Origin: Microcystis aeruginosa Ma_MB_S_20031200_S102
Lineage (GTDB): Bacteria > Cyanobacteriota > Cyanobacteriia > Cyanobacteriales > Microcystaceae
DNA length: 64,000 nucleotides
Reading direction: 5' to 3'
NCBI GenBank assembly: GCA_007095845.1
Contig: SFBI01000087.1
Span: 1 to 64,000 of the forward strand
Part shown: in pieces, positions 26,060 through 34,916 of the stretch
Layout of the letters: each line of letters opens with the position of its first letter
Numbering within the stretch: position 1 is the stretch's first letter
The notes under the pieces: generated by a model
The model's input: only the letters and a program-made list of their open reading frames with translations
The model's database searches: none
What the model was told of the DNA's origin: nothing
Position numbers and translations under genes: made by a program

Positions 26060-28939
26060 ATGCTGATCAGACATAACCGAAGCTCGATCGCTAAACCTAT
26101 TTTACTGTTTCTCGGCTGCCTTGTGATCGGGGAGTTGGGGGTATTAGTGGTAGCCAATAGCCTCTGGTTTACCGAGATGGGTTATTTAAACACTTTCCTG
26201 AAACAATTATCTTGGCAACTAGGATTAGGTTGGGGAAGTGCGATTCTTTCTCTACTCTTTATTTTTACTAATTTACGTTTAGCTCAGCGTTTTCGTTGGC
26301 AAAAACCTAAAGAAGATAGTTATCCTCTTAACCCTCAATCTCCCAGTATTAATTTACTCAGCCTTTTGATTATCGCAACGGGAATTGGAGCTTGGATCGG
26401 GTCAATGTTATTGTATTACAGTAAACTAGCCCTCAGTCTCTGGACACCAGATTTTAATCTCCCTAACCTTAGTTCTTCCCTAAGTTCTCCTCTGGAAATA
26501 GTTTGGATTAGGCAAGTATTAACCGATATTTCCAGTAATCTTTGGCAAGGGATAATCATCGCTCTTTTAGTCTTGGGATTATTAATTAAAACTGAGTATT
26601 TTTTGCGAATAATATCTATAGTATTTACTATAGTGCTATCTTTTATAATTGCTGGGCAGTGGGCGAATTTTTTAAAATATTTTTATGGTGTTCCTTTCAA
26701 TATTAACGATCCTCAATACGGGAATGATTTAGGTTTTTATATCTTTCAATTACCCCTGTGGCAGTTACTAGAATTATGGCTCAGTGGTGTGGGAATATAT
26801 ACTCTTTTTGCTGTTAGTTTAACCTATCTTTTTTCGGCCGATAGTCTTTCTCTGGGAACCTTTCCGGGGTTTTCTCGTCCGCAACTTCGTCATTTATACG
26901 CCCTGTGGAGTGGGTTAATGGCGCTGCTAGTATTACATCATATTATTCAGCGTTACCTGCTACTTTACTCTCCGGAAGGAGTAGTTTATGGTGCGGGTTA
27001 TATCGATGTTCATGTTGGTCAATTTATTGAAATTATTCTGGGAGTTATTGCAGGAATAACCTCTATATGGTTAGGAGAAAAAGCATTATTTGGTAAAAAA
27101 GACCGTCGCAAGTTATACAAAAACACTAAGAAAAAGTTGGTATTTTCCCCCTACTTAGTTCCTGTATTTCTCTATTTAATTGTTTGGATAAGTGGCACAA
27201 TTATCAGTGGACTATTACAAAGAACTGTCGTACAACCGAATGAATTAGTGAGAGAAAGACCCTATATAGAAAGAAGTATTCAATCCACAAGAGCGGCTTT
27301 TTCCTTAGACAGAATTGATGCTCAAGTTTTTGATCCACAGGCCGAATTAAATGCCGAAGTTTTAGAGAGAAATCATCTAACTATCGATAATATTCGTCTT
27401 TGGGACACCAAACCACTGCTAGAAACTAACCGACAATTACAGCAAATTCGCTTATATTATAAATTCCCCGATGCTGATATTGATCGCTATCGGGTACGAG
27501 TAGGACTGCCCGAAAAAATCGAGGAACGTCAAATATCTGAAAAACAACAGACAATTATTGCCGCTAGAGAATTAGATTATAGTGCGGTTCCCACTTCTGC
27601 TAACACTTGGGTGAATAAACATCTCGTTTATACCCACGGTTATGGTTTCACTCTTTCCCCGGTTAATTTAGTAGCTGCCGGGGGTTTACCCTACTATTTT
27701 GTCAAAGATATCGGCACAAATAAAGACGAAGGGGCCCTACAAACCTCTAGCGAATTAATTGATTATAGTATTCCCATTGGTAAACCCCGCATTTACTACG
27801 GGGAATTAACTAATAATTATGTGATGACTCCTACCACCGTAGAAGAATTGGATTTTCCTAGCGGGGATGGAAATGTCTATAATACCTACGATGGTAAGGG
27901 AGGAATCCTAGTGGGGACGGGGTGGAGACGTTGGTTATTTGCCCTTTATCTGCGGGATTGGCAAATGTTATTTAGTCAAGATTTTACCCCCGAAACTCGC
28001 CTATTAATGCGTCGTGATGTCCAAAATCGTGTGCAAACTATCGCACCTTTTTTAAGTTATGATCGCAACCCCTATTTAGTAGCGGCAGATGTGGGCGATA
28101 GTAGTAGTAAGTTACATTGGATTATTGATGCTTATACTATCAGCAATCGCTATCCCTATTCTGACCCAGGGAAAGATAAATTTAACTATATTCGCAATTC
28201 GGTGAAAGTGGTAGTGGATGCCTATCATGGAACGGTGAATTTCTATGTTGCCGATGAAAATGATCCAATTATTCAGACGTGGAGTAAAATCTTTCCTCAT
28301 CTCTTTAAATCTTTAGCAGAAATGCCGAAAACTCTCCGCAGTCATATCCGTTATCCTGAAGATTTATTTAGTACCCAAGCAGAAAGATTATTAACCTATC
28401 ACATGACCGATCCGCAAGTATTTTATAATCGGGAGGATCAATGGGAAATTCCCCTAGAAATTTACGGCACGGAACCCCAGGCTGTATCACCCTATTATTT
28501 AATCATGAAACTGCCCGATGCCGACAAAGAAGAATTTATTCTCCTCCATCCCTATACTCCCTCTAGTCGGCAAAATTTAATCGCTTGGTTAGCAGCTCGT
28601 TCAGATGATAGAGAGTATGGTAAGTTATTACTCTATCAATTTCCTAAACAAAGGTTAGTGTATGGACCGAATCAAATTGAGGCTTTAATTAACCAAGATC
28701 CAGATATTTCTCAACAGATTTCCCTTTGGAATCGGGACGGTTCTAAAGTTTTGCAAGGACACCTATTAATTATTCCCATTGAACAATCGCTGCTTTATGT
28801 AGAACCTTTGTATCTAGTGGCAGACCAAAATAGTGTCCCGACAATCGCTAGAGTAACAGTTGCTTATCAAAATAAAATTGTCATGGAACCAACCTTGAAG
28901 GAAGCTTTAGAAAAGTTATTCTCAGGCCATCAGAGTTAA
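26060..28939 (+). CDS. UPF0182 family membrane protein
   Basis: A 959-residue protein matching the UPF0182 family of cyanobacteria and actinobacteria. The first 350 residues contain about seven membrane helices, beginning at residue 13. The remaining 600 residues form a large soluble domain, probably outside the membrane, with family blocks NHLTIDNIRLWDTKPLLETN, YFVKDIGTNKDEGAL, YYGELTNNYV, WRRWLFALYLRDWQMLFS and HIRYPEDLFSTQAE. The length is normal. The biochemical function is unknown. It stands alone between a GH10-like gene and the repeat-bearing gene. A TAGAAT box about 30 bases before the start may be its -10 element. Confidence 0.92.
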   Translation: MLIRHNRSSIAKPILLFLGCLVIGELGVLVVANSLWFTEMGYLNTFLKQLSWQLGLGWGSAILSLLFIFTNLRLAQRFRWQKPKEDSYPLNPQSPSINLLSLLIIATGIGAWIGSMLLYYSKLALSLWTPDFNLPNLSSSLSSPLEIVWIRQVLTDISSNLWQGIIIALLVLGLLIKTEYFLRIISIVFTIVLSFIIAGQWANFLKYFYGVPFNINDPQYGNDLGFYIFQLPLWQLLELWLSGVGIYTLFAVSLTYLFSADSLSLGTFPGFSRPQLRHLYALWSGLMALLVLHHIIQRYLLLYSPEGVVYGAGYIDVHVGQFIEIILGVIAGITSIWLGEKALFGKKDRRKLYKNTKKKLVFSPYLVPVFLYLIVWISGTIISGLLQRTVVQPNELVRERPYIERSIQSTRAAFSLDRIDAQVFDPQAELNAEVLERNHLTIDNIRLWDTKPLLETNRQLQQIRLYYKFPDADIDRYRVRVGLPEKIEERQISEKQQTIIAARELDYSAVPTSANTWVNKHLVYTHGYGFTLSPVNLVAAGGLPYYFVKDIGTNKDEGALQTSSELIDYSIPIGKPRIYYGELTNNYVMTPTTVEELDFPSGDGNVYNTYDGKGGILVGTGWRRWLFALYLRDWQMLFSQDFTPETRLLMRRDVQNRVQTIAPFLSYDRNPYLVAADVGDSSSKLHWIIDAYTISNRYPYSDPGKDKFNYIRNSVKVVVDAYHGTVNFYVADENDPIIQTWSKIFPHLFKSLAEMPKTLRSHIRYPEDLFSTQAERLLTYHMTDPQVFYNREDQWEIPLEIYGTEPQAVSPYYLIMKLPDADKEEFILLHPYTPSSRQNLIAWLAARSDDREYGKLLLYQFPKQRLVYGPNQIEALINQDPDISQQISLWNRDGSKVLQGHLLIIPIEQSLLYVEPLYLVADQNSVPTIARVTVAYQNKIVMEPTLKEALEKLFSGHQS

Positions 28940-28945
28940 ATTGCC

Positions 28946-28967
28946 GCTAATTTGGCCACAAATTAGC
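28946..28967 (+). other. short hairpin after the UPF0182 gene
   Basis: Nine-base arms GCTAATTTG and CAAATTAGC surround the loop GCCA, seven bases after the stop codon. There is no T-run behind it, so intrinsic termination is doubtful; it may instead protect the 3' end of the transcript. Confidence 0.45.
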
Positions 28968-29089
28968 AAGAAAGCTGATGCTGGTTCCAGAAAGATCCTC
29001 AATATCCCCGAATTTGCCCAGAAAATTGACTGCTCTGGTTAATCAGCCAATTTTCTAATCCGGTATCATCAAAGGATTGAGTTATGCTT

Positions 29090-30097
29090 TTAATTAGAAA
29101 AGTGGGCAATTAATTCTGTGCGAGATGAATTAATTATTAAAGGGGTAAACTCCTCCACTGGTAATAATAAAATGCGCTCGATGATTACGGACAAATCTGG
29201 GTCTAAACTACCAAAACGAGCTTTCAATAAATTTTCTATCACCAGACGTTCTCCTTGTTGAAGACCCTGTTGAAGACCCTGTTGAAGACCCTGTTGAAGA
29301 CCCTGTTGAAGACCCTGTTGAAGACCCTGTTGAAGACCCTGTTGAAGACCCTGTTGAAGACCCTGTTGAAGACCCTGTTGACGGCCAGCATCCAGTTCTT
29401 CCTGAAGACGGGAAGTGTATAAAGGTGATAATCTCATAATTAACTCTCTGTCCTCCTGTTCAAGCTCTTGATCGTTAGTTAAAGAAGTTCTCAAGTTTAA
29501 TAATAATTCTAGAGCATTTACCCGAAAAGGATGATCCTCTGGTAACGATTCTAGCTCATCGATCGCCCTTGCTTGTACTTTTCCCCGGCCTAAAATTCTT
29601 AACCAGAGAGTTGCTTCTGTTGGGGGTAATTGATGGATAACGGTGATTGCCGTGCGTAAAGAGGGAGCTAAAAAATAGATACCTTTCCCCCAATTCTCCT
29701 CATCTAATTTAGCTCCGAATCCTTCTAACAGTTGCGAGGAAGCGGTGGGAGTCAAAATCCAGAGACGGGGGATTTCCCCATCGTTAACATTCGTTTTCTG
29801 ACGATTTGCTCGACGATTAATTTCTCCTTCCACTTCCAACAGTTTTAACAGACAAGTCCTAATTTCTGTAGCAGTGACAGGATTGCGAAAGGGTTCAAAT
29901 AAACAGGGATTAATCGCCATTTTTCCCAATAATCCTAGCAGTTCTCTAGGATTATTATCGAGCATCTGGGGTGAAAACCAGACATCGATTTCTCGTACTT
30001 CTCCTCGTACAACCCGTGCCGATTTTACTTCTCCCAGAGAAGATAATAATTCTTCGAGATAATCTTTAGCAAACTGGTCATGAATAAATCTAGTCAT
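29090..30097 (-). CDS. Rpn/DUF4351-like protein with ten QGLQ tandem units
   Basis: A 335-residue protein of a type common in cyanobacteria and often mislabelled flagellar assembly protein H. The N-terminal 200 residues (MTRFIHDQFAKDYLEELLSS, VVRGEVREIDVWF) look like a divergent PD-(D/E)XK nuclease-like domain; the E-x-D in REIDVWF is a candidate acidic site. Then come about ten copies of Gln-Gly-Leu-Gln, encoded by a perfect 12-bp minisatellite. A DUF4351-like helical tail follows (LLKARFGSLDPDLSVIIERI). The repeats probably form a helical spacer. Such genes are linked to mobile elements or promiscuous recombination in other lineages; that role is inference. It ends four bases upstream of the uvrB stop codon side, on the same strand. 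Confidence 0.75.
   Translation of the reverse strand: MTRFIHDQFAKDYLEELLSSLGEVKSARVVRGEVREIDVWFSPQMLDNNPRELLGLLGKMAINPCLFEPFRNPVTATEIRTCLLKLLEVEGEINRRANRQKTNVNDGEIPRLWILTPTASSQLLEGFGAKLDEENWGKGIYFLAPSLRTAITVIHQLPPTEATLWLRILGRGKVQARAIDELESLPEDHPFRVNALELLLNLRTSLTNDQELEQEDRELIMRLSPLYTSRLQEELDAGRQQGLQQGLQQGLQQGLQQGLQQGLQQGLQQGLQQGLQQGLQQGERLVIENLLKARFGSLDPDLSVIIERILLLPVEEFTPLIINSSRTELIAHFSN
29257..29376. repeat. 12-bp minisatellite, 10 perfect copies
   Basis: Ten uninterrupted copies of GTTGAAGACCCT (plus strand) are followed by a partial eleventh. On the coding minus strand each unit reads AGG-GTC-TTC-AAC-type sequence in the frame that gives Gln-Gly-Leu-Gln. Perfect identity between copies implies recent expansion or homogenisation, and copy number is likely to vary between strains. 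Confidence 0.95.
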
Positions 30098-30101
30098 AGG
30101 T

Positions 30102-32105
30102 TTATCTAACGTGATTTAATAACTTATCTCGCAATTGCTTAATCCGATCGCGATATTTAGCCGCTGCTTCGAATTCTAGATTTTTCGCTGCTTCTTTCAT
30201 TTGCGCTTCTAGTTGTTGAATTAACTCGGGAATTTGTTCTAAAGAAAGTTCTTCTATATTTTCACAAACCTGCTCTAATTGTTGGGAATTTAGGCGACGA
30301 GAAATATCCAGAAAAGCCAAAATTGAATTACTCGACCTTTTAACAATCGGTTGCGGAATAATCCCATGTTTCTGGTTATATTCATCTTGAATAGCGCGCC
30401 GTCTCTTGGTTTCTTCGATCGCATTAATCATACTATCAGTGAGATTATCTCCGTAAAGAATTGCCTGACCGCGAATATGGCGAGCAGCCCGGCCAATAGT
30501 TTGAATTAAAGAGCGGGTAGCCCTTAAAAATCCTTCCTTATCTGAGTCTAAAATCGCCACTAAAGACACTTCCGGCAGGTCTAACCCCTCGCGAAGCAAA
30601 TTTACCCCGATCAGCACGTCAAAGACCCCTTCTCGCAGGTCTTGAATAATTTCAATCCGTTGAATTGATTGAATTTCCGAATGTAGATATCTAACTTTAA
30701 TTCCCCTTTCTTGCAAGTATTCGGTTAAATCTTCGGCCATGCGTTTAGTTAAAGTGGTAATCAAAACCCGTTCATTTAACCGCACTCGTTCCTTAATTTC
30801 TCCTAATAAATCATCCACTTGTCCCTCGGTTGGTCGCACAAAAATCTCTGGGTCTAAAACTCCCGTCGGTCGGATAATTTGTTCGACAATGCGATTTTCT
30901 GACTGTTCTAATTCCCAATCTCCCGGAGTGGCCGAAACAAAAATACATTGATTAACTTTCTGCCAAAATTCTTCCGACTTCAAAGGACGATTATCGGCTG
31001 CACTGGGTAAACGAAACCCGTGATCGATCAAAACTTTTTTTCGTGATTGATCGCCATTATACATCCCACGAATTTGCGGCACACTGACATGAGACTCATC
31101 CACAACTAATAACCAATCTTGAGGAAAATAATCCACCAAACATTCCGGCGGTTCCCCCGCTAACCTACCCGCTAAATGCCGCGAATAATTTTCCACGCCA
31201 TTACAATAACCCACTTCCTGCAACATTTCTAAATCATAACGAGTCCGTTGATCTAAACGTTGCGCTTCCAGTAATTTACCTGCTTTTTCTAACTCCAATA
31301 AACGATTATCTAACTCCGTTTTAATATCCCGACAGGCCACCTCTAAACGTTCCTCCGGGGTAACAAAGTGACGGGCCGGATAAATACTAATTCGCTCTAA
31401 TTTTTGCAAAACTTCCCCCGTCAGGGGATCGAGATAACGAATACTTTCAATCTCATCGCCAAAAAAATCAATTTTAATCACCCGATCCTCGTAAGCGGGA
31501 ACAATTTCCAAAATATCGCCCTTCAGACGAAAACGACCGCGAGTTAACTCCAAATCATTGCGATTGTACTGCACTGATACCAAAGCGCGTAATAATTGCC
31601 TTTGGTCGAACTCTTGACCAACTGTTAAGGAAATCGCCGCTTTTAGGTATTCCGCTGGCATTCCCAAACCATAAATACAACTAATCGAAGCGACGACGAT
31701 CACATCCCTGCGTTCAAACAGCGATCGCGTGGCCGAATGGCGCAGCATATCGATCTCATCATTAATCGAAGAACTCTTTTCGATGTAGGTATCGCTGACG
31801 GGAATATAAGCCTCCGGCTGATAATAGTCGTAATAGCTGATAAAGTATTCCACGGCGTTATTAGGGAAAAATTGCCGCAATTCGTTACACAATTGGGCGG
31901 CCAGGGTCTTATTATGGGCTAAGACGAGGGTAGGCCTGCCAATTTTTTCGATCACAGCGGCAATGGTGAAGGTTTTGCCTGTACCGGTTGCTCCCAGGAG
32001 GGTTTGGAAACGATGCTGGTTTTGCAGGGAATCTACTAATTTATCGATCGCTGCCGGTTGATCCCCGGTGGGTTGAAAGGGTGCTTGTAGTTGAAAAGCG
32101 GTCAT
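30102..32105 (-). CDS. uvrB: excinuclease ABC subunit B
   Basis: A 667-residue UvrB, the damage-verifying helicase of nucleotide excision repair. Helicase motif I is [15 protein letters not shown] near residue 38. The beta-hairpin region ([20 protein letters not shown]) that inserts between DNA strands follows at about 91-110. The later motifs include [63 protein letters not shown] and QTIGRAARH. The C-terminal UVR motif ([22 protein letters not shown]) contacts UvrC. Length and order are standard. It is co-directional with the repeat-bearing gene, four bases apart. Identity is certain. Confidence 0.98.
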   Translation of the reverse strand: MTAFQLQAPFQPTGDQPAAIDKLVDSLQNQHRFQTLLGATGTGKTFTIAAVIEKIGRPTLVLAHNKTLAAQLCNELRQFFPNNAVEYFISYYDYYQPEAYIPVSDTYIEKSSSINDEIDMLRHSATRSLFERRDVIVVASISCIYGLGMPAEYLKAAISLTVGQEFDQRQLLRALVSVQYNRNDLELTRGRFRLKGDILEIVPAYEDRVIKIDFFGDEIESIRYLDPLTGEVLQKLERISIYPARHFVTPEERLEVACRDIKTELDNRLLELEKAGKLLEAQRLDQRTRYDLEMLQEVGYCNGVENYSRHLAGRLAGEPPECLVDYFPQDWLLVVDESHVSVPQIRGMYNGDQSRKKVLIDHGFRLPSAADNRPLKSEEFWQKVNQCIFVSATPGDWELEQSENRIVEQIIRPTGVLDPEIFVRPTEGQVDDLLGEIKERVRLNERVLITTLTKRMAEDLTEYLQERGIKVRYLHSEIQSIQRIEIIQDLREGVFDVLIGVNLLREGLDLPEVSLVAILDSDKEGFLRATRSLIQTIGRAARHIRGQAILYGDNLTDSMINAIEETKRRRAIQDEYNQKHGIIPQPIVKRSSNSILAFLDISRRLNSQQLEQVCENIEELSLEQIPELIQQLEAQMKEAAKNLEFEAAAKYRDRIKQLRDKLLNHVR

Positions 32106-32297
32106 TAGCGGCTAGGTGTAGAGAACAGGCAAAATAAATTATCAATCAAATTACCAACACTGATAGGGTTTTGGGGAAAGAAAGATGTATCTTAATATTA
32201 GAGAGGATTTTAAAAAAAGATTAAAAGTCTTCGACAATACCCTAAACTTAAATCTTATCGTTTCCCCGAAGCTATTAACGGAAAGGAGTATCAGGTT

Positions 32298-32789
32298 ATG
32301 ACGGTGGAAAATCTAGAAACGAACGGGACTCAAACCCCAGCAACTACAGAAGAAAAAACCAGCAGCTCGCGCGGCAAAGCTACTACAGCTAAAACCGCCA
32401 AGGATAAAGAAGTGGTCGCTCTTTCGGTCAAAGGTAGTGCCGATAAGGAATCCAAGGGATTAAAACTCTATCAACCCGAAGACCGACTACCGGAAAATCG
32501 TCCCATCGGTACTAGCCATCTTCATTTTAAAGAAGATGAAATGTTACCGGGGGGCCGTCCCGTAGAAGTTAGCCATCTGAAAGTGGTTAGTACCTATTCT
32601 TCCGTCGGTAGCGCTCGTCCCGTGGTATCCAGTGGGATGGAAGTTAGCAGCACTCTGGCGATCTCCGGCAATCGTCCGATCGCTCTCAGTCATCTGCACA
32701 TTAGCGAAACTTATACAGTCATGGGTAATCGTCCCGTTGCTTCCAATGAAATCGATGATCCCGAAACTTTAATGGGATTTTTAGACTAA
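32298..32789 (+). CDS. five-repeat cyanobacterial protein of unknown function
   Basis: A 163-residue soluble protein. The first 65 residues are Thr/Lys/Glu-rich and probably disordered. The rest holds five imperfect repeats of about 22-25 residues: ENRPIGTSHLHF, GGRPVEVSHLKV, SARPVVSSGMEV, GNRPIALSHLHI and GNRPVASNEI, each with the core R-P-[IV]-x-x-S-x-[LM]. The repeat spacing suggests a small solenoid or beta structure. I know of no function. AAAGGAG about 11 bases before the ATG is a good ribosome binding site. A strong terminator follows the stop. The 190-base upstream region separates it from the divergent uvrB. Confidence 0.8.
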   Translation: MTVENLETNGTQTPATTEEKTSSSRGKATTAKTAKDKEVVALSVKGSADKESKGLKLYQPEDRLPENRPIGTSHLHFKEDEMLPGGRPVEVSHLKVVSTYSSVGSARPVVSSGMEVSSTLAISGNRPIALSHLHISETYTVMGNRPVASNEIDDPETLMGFLD

Positions 32790-32816
32790 ATTGTTTTGTT
32801 GATCAAGATGGATGTT

Positions 32817-32847
32817 TTCCCTGTCCCGGACAGGGAATTTATTTTTT
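32817..32847 (+). terminator. intrinsic terminator after the five-repeat gene
   Basis: Stem TTCCCTGT / ACAGGGAA with loop CCCGG at 32817-32837 is followed by TTTATTTTTT. It lies 28 bases after the stop at 32789. It also argues that the next gene starts downstream of it, at the ATG at 32871. Confidence 0.85.
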
Positions 32848-32870
32848 CTAGCCCACCGTCTTTAATCCCG

Positions 32871-33623
32871 ATGCTATTTAAGCAAAAATTTTTCTTAATT
32901 GTCTCGTTTCTAATAGTGGTTTTCTGCGGTTTCGGATTATTAAATCTTACCTATGATGCTTCAGTTTCAGCACCGCAGCAATATTATCAGATTCGATCAC
33001 TTCATAGTCGCGATGGTATCGGTAAATTTTATCTAGGACGGGAAATCGCTAAAGTCATGGGACACCAAGAAATGTTATGGTTAGAACGTCCTAGTCGCCG
33101 TTTCACAGAAAAACCCGATGATCTGATCACCGCACTACATCTAAAACCCACAGATCTAGTGGCAGATATCGGCGCAGGTACAGGTTATTTTAGTTTTCCT
33201 ATGGCGAATTTAGTAGAACAAGTTTTCGCTGTCGATGTGCAACCGGAAATGTTAGGGGCAATTAATTTTTTAGCCGAGGAAAACCAAGTTAAGAATGTCA
33301 CCACAATTCTCGGGACAGAAACCGAGCCTAAATTGCCTATAAATGCGATCGATTTAGCTTTAATGGTGGATGCTTATCACGAGTTTTCCTCTCCCCGCGA
33401 GATGATGGACAATCTGGTCAAATCCTTAAAACCCGATGGTAGGGTGGTATTAGTAGAATACCGTCGTGAAAACCCTCTGATTCCCATCAAGGCCCTTCAT
33501 AAAATGACCCGCAGACAGGTAGAAAAAGAAATGGCCGCCGTCGGTTTAGTGCCAGCAGAAATTATCGAGACTTTGCCCCAACAACATTTAATGATTTTCC
33601 AAAAGGCTGGTTCTTCTGGTTAA
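32871..33623 (+). CDS. SAM-dependent methyltransferase with N-terminal membrane segment
   Basis: A 250-residue class I methyltransferase. A hydrophobic N-terminal segment (FFLIVSFLIVVFCGFGLL) is either a signal peptide or a membrane anchor, so the enzyme may act in the periplasm or at a membrane. Motif I is VADIGAGTGYFSFP, motif II-like AVDVQPEML follows, and ALMVDAYHEFSSPREMM is the acceptor-side strand. The start at 32871 is chosen because an upstream in-frame start at 32796 would place a terminator hairpin inside the gene and add residues before the signal-like segment. The substrate is unknown. It is followed by two unknown small genes on the same strand. Confidence 0.85.
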   Translation: MLFKQKFFLIVSFLIVVFCGFGLLNLTYDASVSAPQQYYQIRSLHSRDGIGKFYLGREIAKVMGHQEMLWLERPSRRFTEKPDDLITALHLKPTDLVADIGAGTGYFSFPMANLVEQVFAVDVQPEMLGAINFLAEENQVKNVTTILGTETEPKLPINAIDLALMVDAYHEFSSPREMMDNLVKSLKPDGRVVLVEYRRENPLIPIKALHKMTRRQVEKEMAAVGLVPAEIIETLPQQHLMIFQKAGSSG

Positions 33624-33672
33624 TTTTATCGGCAAGCTTGGGTATCATAAGATTATCTAGGTAAAGAGGTAC

Positions 33673-34200
33673 ATGAAAATGGACATCGATGATCGAGTAG
33701 ATTCTCTCTATAAACTAGCTAGAAATTATCCAGATAGTCGGGAGTTACAAGAAGCGGTTGCTGTAATTAAGTCCCTGCGAAGCTCTCAAGGACAATATAA
33801 ACGATGGAATCAGCAATATCGAGATGATAATAGTCATTTAAAAGACCAAATTGTTGAAATATCTGCCACTAATATTGACCTGCAAAAAGAATTAGATTCT
33901 TTAACTTCAGAAATGCGGAATTTAACTGAAGAAAAAGCCAAAATTACGGCGGCGAGAGAGAAAGTTATTGCTGAATTAAAACAGATCGAAATGGAAGTAA
34001 AAGTGGCGGCTCATAATGTCCGTAGTACTAAGTCTGTATATGGAAAGCTAACTATTTTATGGACTCTATTGAAATCTCTATTTCTCGATGATAACTGGGA
34101 AGATTTTGGTTCGATCGATAATAACTTGCCTTCCGATCCTGACCGGCCACAAATGGGGAGTGGTCAGTCAAATATCAACAAATCTTTGCTAGATAAATAA
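33673..34200 (+). CDS. coiled-coil protein of unknown function
   Basis: A 175-residue soluble protein that I do not recognise. Residues about 40-120 form a long coiled coil rich in Gln, Glu, Lys and Leu (KDQIVEISATNIDLQKELD and the following EMRNLTEEKAKITAAREK). A slightly hydrophobic stretch at about 128-140 (YGKLTILWTLLKSLFL) might contact a membrane or a partner. The tail is polar and probably disordered. The start has an AAAGAGG ribosome binding site. The next gene, also unknown and helical, starts 24 bases later, so the two form a pair that may work together. Confidence 0.7.
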   Translation: MKMDIDDRVDSLYKLARNYPDSRELQEAVAVIKSLRSSQGQYKRWNQQYRDDNSHLKDQIVEISATNIDLQKELDSLTSEMRNLTEEKAKITAAREKVIAELKQIEMEVKVAAHNVRSTKSVYGKLTILWTLLKSLFLDDNWEDFGSIDNNLPSDPDRPQMGSGQSNINKSLLDK

Positions 34201-34224
34201 ATCAGTTAAGGAGTAAAATCAATC

Positions 34225-34623
34225 ATGTCTAGAATCAGTAAATTAATTGCTAACCTAGAAGATTTGCACCAGCAAGATCTAAAAAATGCCGCCCAAGTTT
34301 ACGGAATTACGGCCACTTTGACTGTTCGCTTGCAAGACGTTTTAAATAGTTTAAGCGATCATGATTTAAATATTGCCTATAAGTCTTTGCCCGAAGGAAA
34401 TTTAACTAAAGATGATATTATCTCCCTTTACGGTAACTATAATAATGCCTATAAAGCCTATAAAGAAGCCTACAATATTAAATGCTCAAAGGGATGGGAG
34501 GCATTTTTAGAAGCGATTCATGGTTTAAAACCTCCCAGTCCTTCTCTTAGTTTAGAGCAGCGGGTTGAACAATTAGAGAAAACGGTAAAAACCTTAGTGG
34601 AAATTCTCCTCGATAAAACTTAA
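34225..34623 (+). CDS. small helical protein of unknown function
   Basis: A 132-residue soluble protein, second of a co-directional pair. Predicted helices run through most of it (ISKLIANLEDLHQQDLKNAA, LTVRLQDVLNSL, NAYKAYKEAYNIK) and a leucine-zipper-like end reads LSLEQRVEQLEKTVKTLVEI. No known family or catalytic motif is visible. AAGGAG before the ATG is a strong ribosome binding site. It converges with the receiver-domain remnant, with only 12 bases between stops. Confidence 0.72.
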   Translation: MSRISKLIANLEDLHQQDLKNAAQVYGITATLTVRLQDVLNSLSDHDLNIAYKSLPEGNLTKDDIISLYGNYNNAYKAYKEAYNIKCSKGWEAFLEAIHGLKPPSPSLSLEQRVEQLEKTVKTLVEILLDKT

Positions 34624-34635
34624 ATCCAACTGAAC

Positions 34636-34893
34636 TTAATCCACGGAATTTTCTTTCTGGATTAATACCTCACCAGCGATTAAACGTTGGGCTGCTGAAA
34701 GTAAAACATCCTCAGTATAGGGCTTGACAAAATAACCCTTTGCCCCTTTAGCGGCGGCGAGATGCTGCATTTTTTGCGTCCCGCGCGAGGTAATTATCGC
34801 CACTGGTATCCCCTGAAGTTGTTCATCCTCTTGCAGATGAGAGAGCAATTCTAACCCATTCAGGCGAGGCATTTCGATATCGCAGAGAAACTG
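34636..34893 (-). pseudogene. truncated response-regulator receiver domain
   Basis: The frame encodes FLCDIEMPRLNGLELLSHLQ through SRGTQKMQHLAAAKGAKGYF and VKPYTEDVLLSAAQRLIAGE. This is the second half of a receiver domain, including the phosphoacceptor D in CDIEMP and the K in VKPY, but the first half with the acidic pair is missing and a TGA at 34894-34896 closes the frame upstream. The sequence is close to the C-terminus of the adjacent CheA-type kinase (CDIEMPRMNGLELLSNLQ, GYFTKPYTERDLLSAAERMI). The simplest reading is a remnant of a tandem duplication of the kinase end. Confidence 0.75.
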
Positions 34894-34916
34894 TCAATAA
34901 TCGTTGTATCGGGGGA

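Noticed and set aside
29257-29376. Possible CRISPR array
   Set aside because: The 12-bp units are contiguous without spacers and lie in a coding frame, so this is a coding minisatellite.
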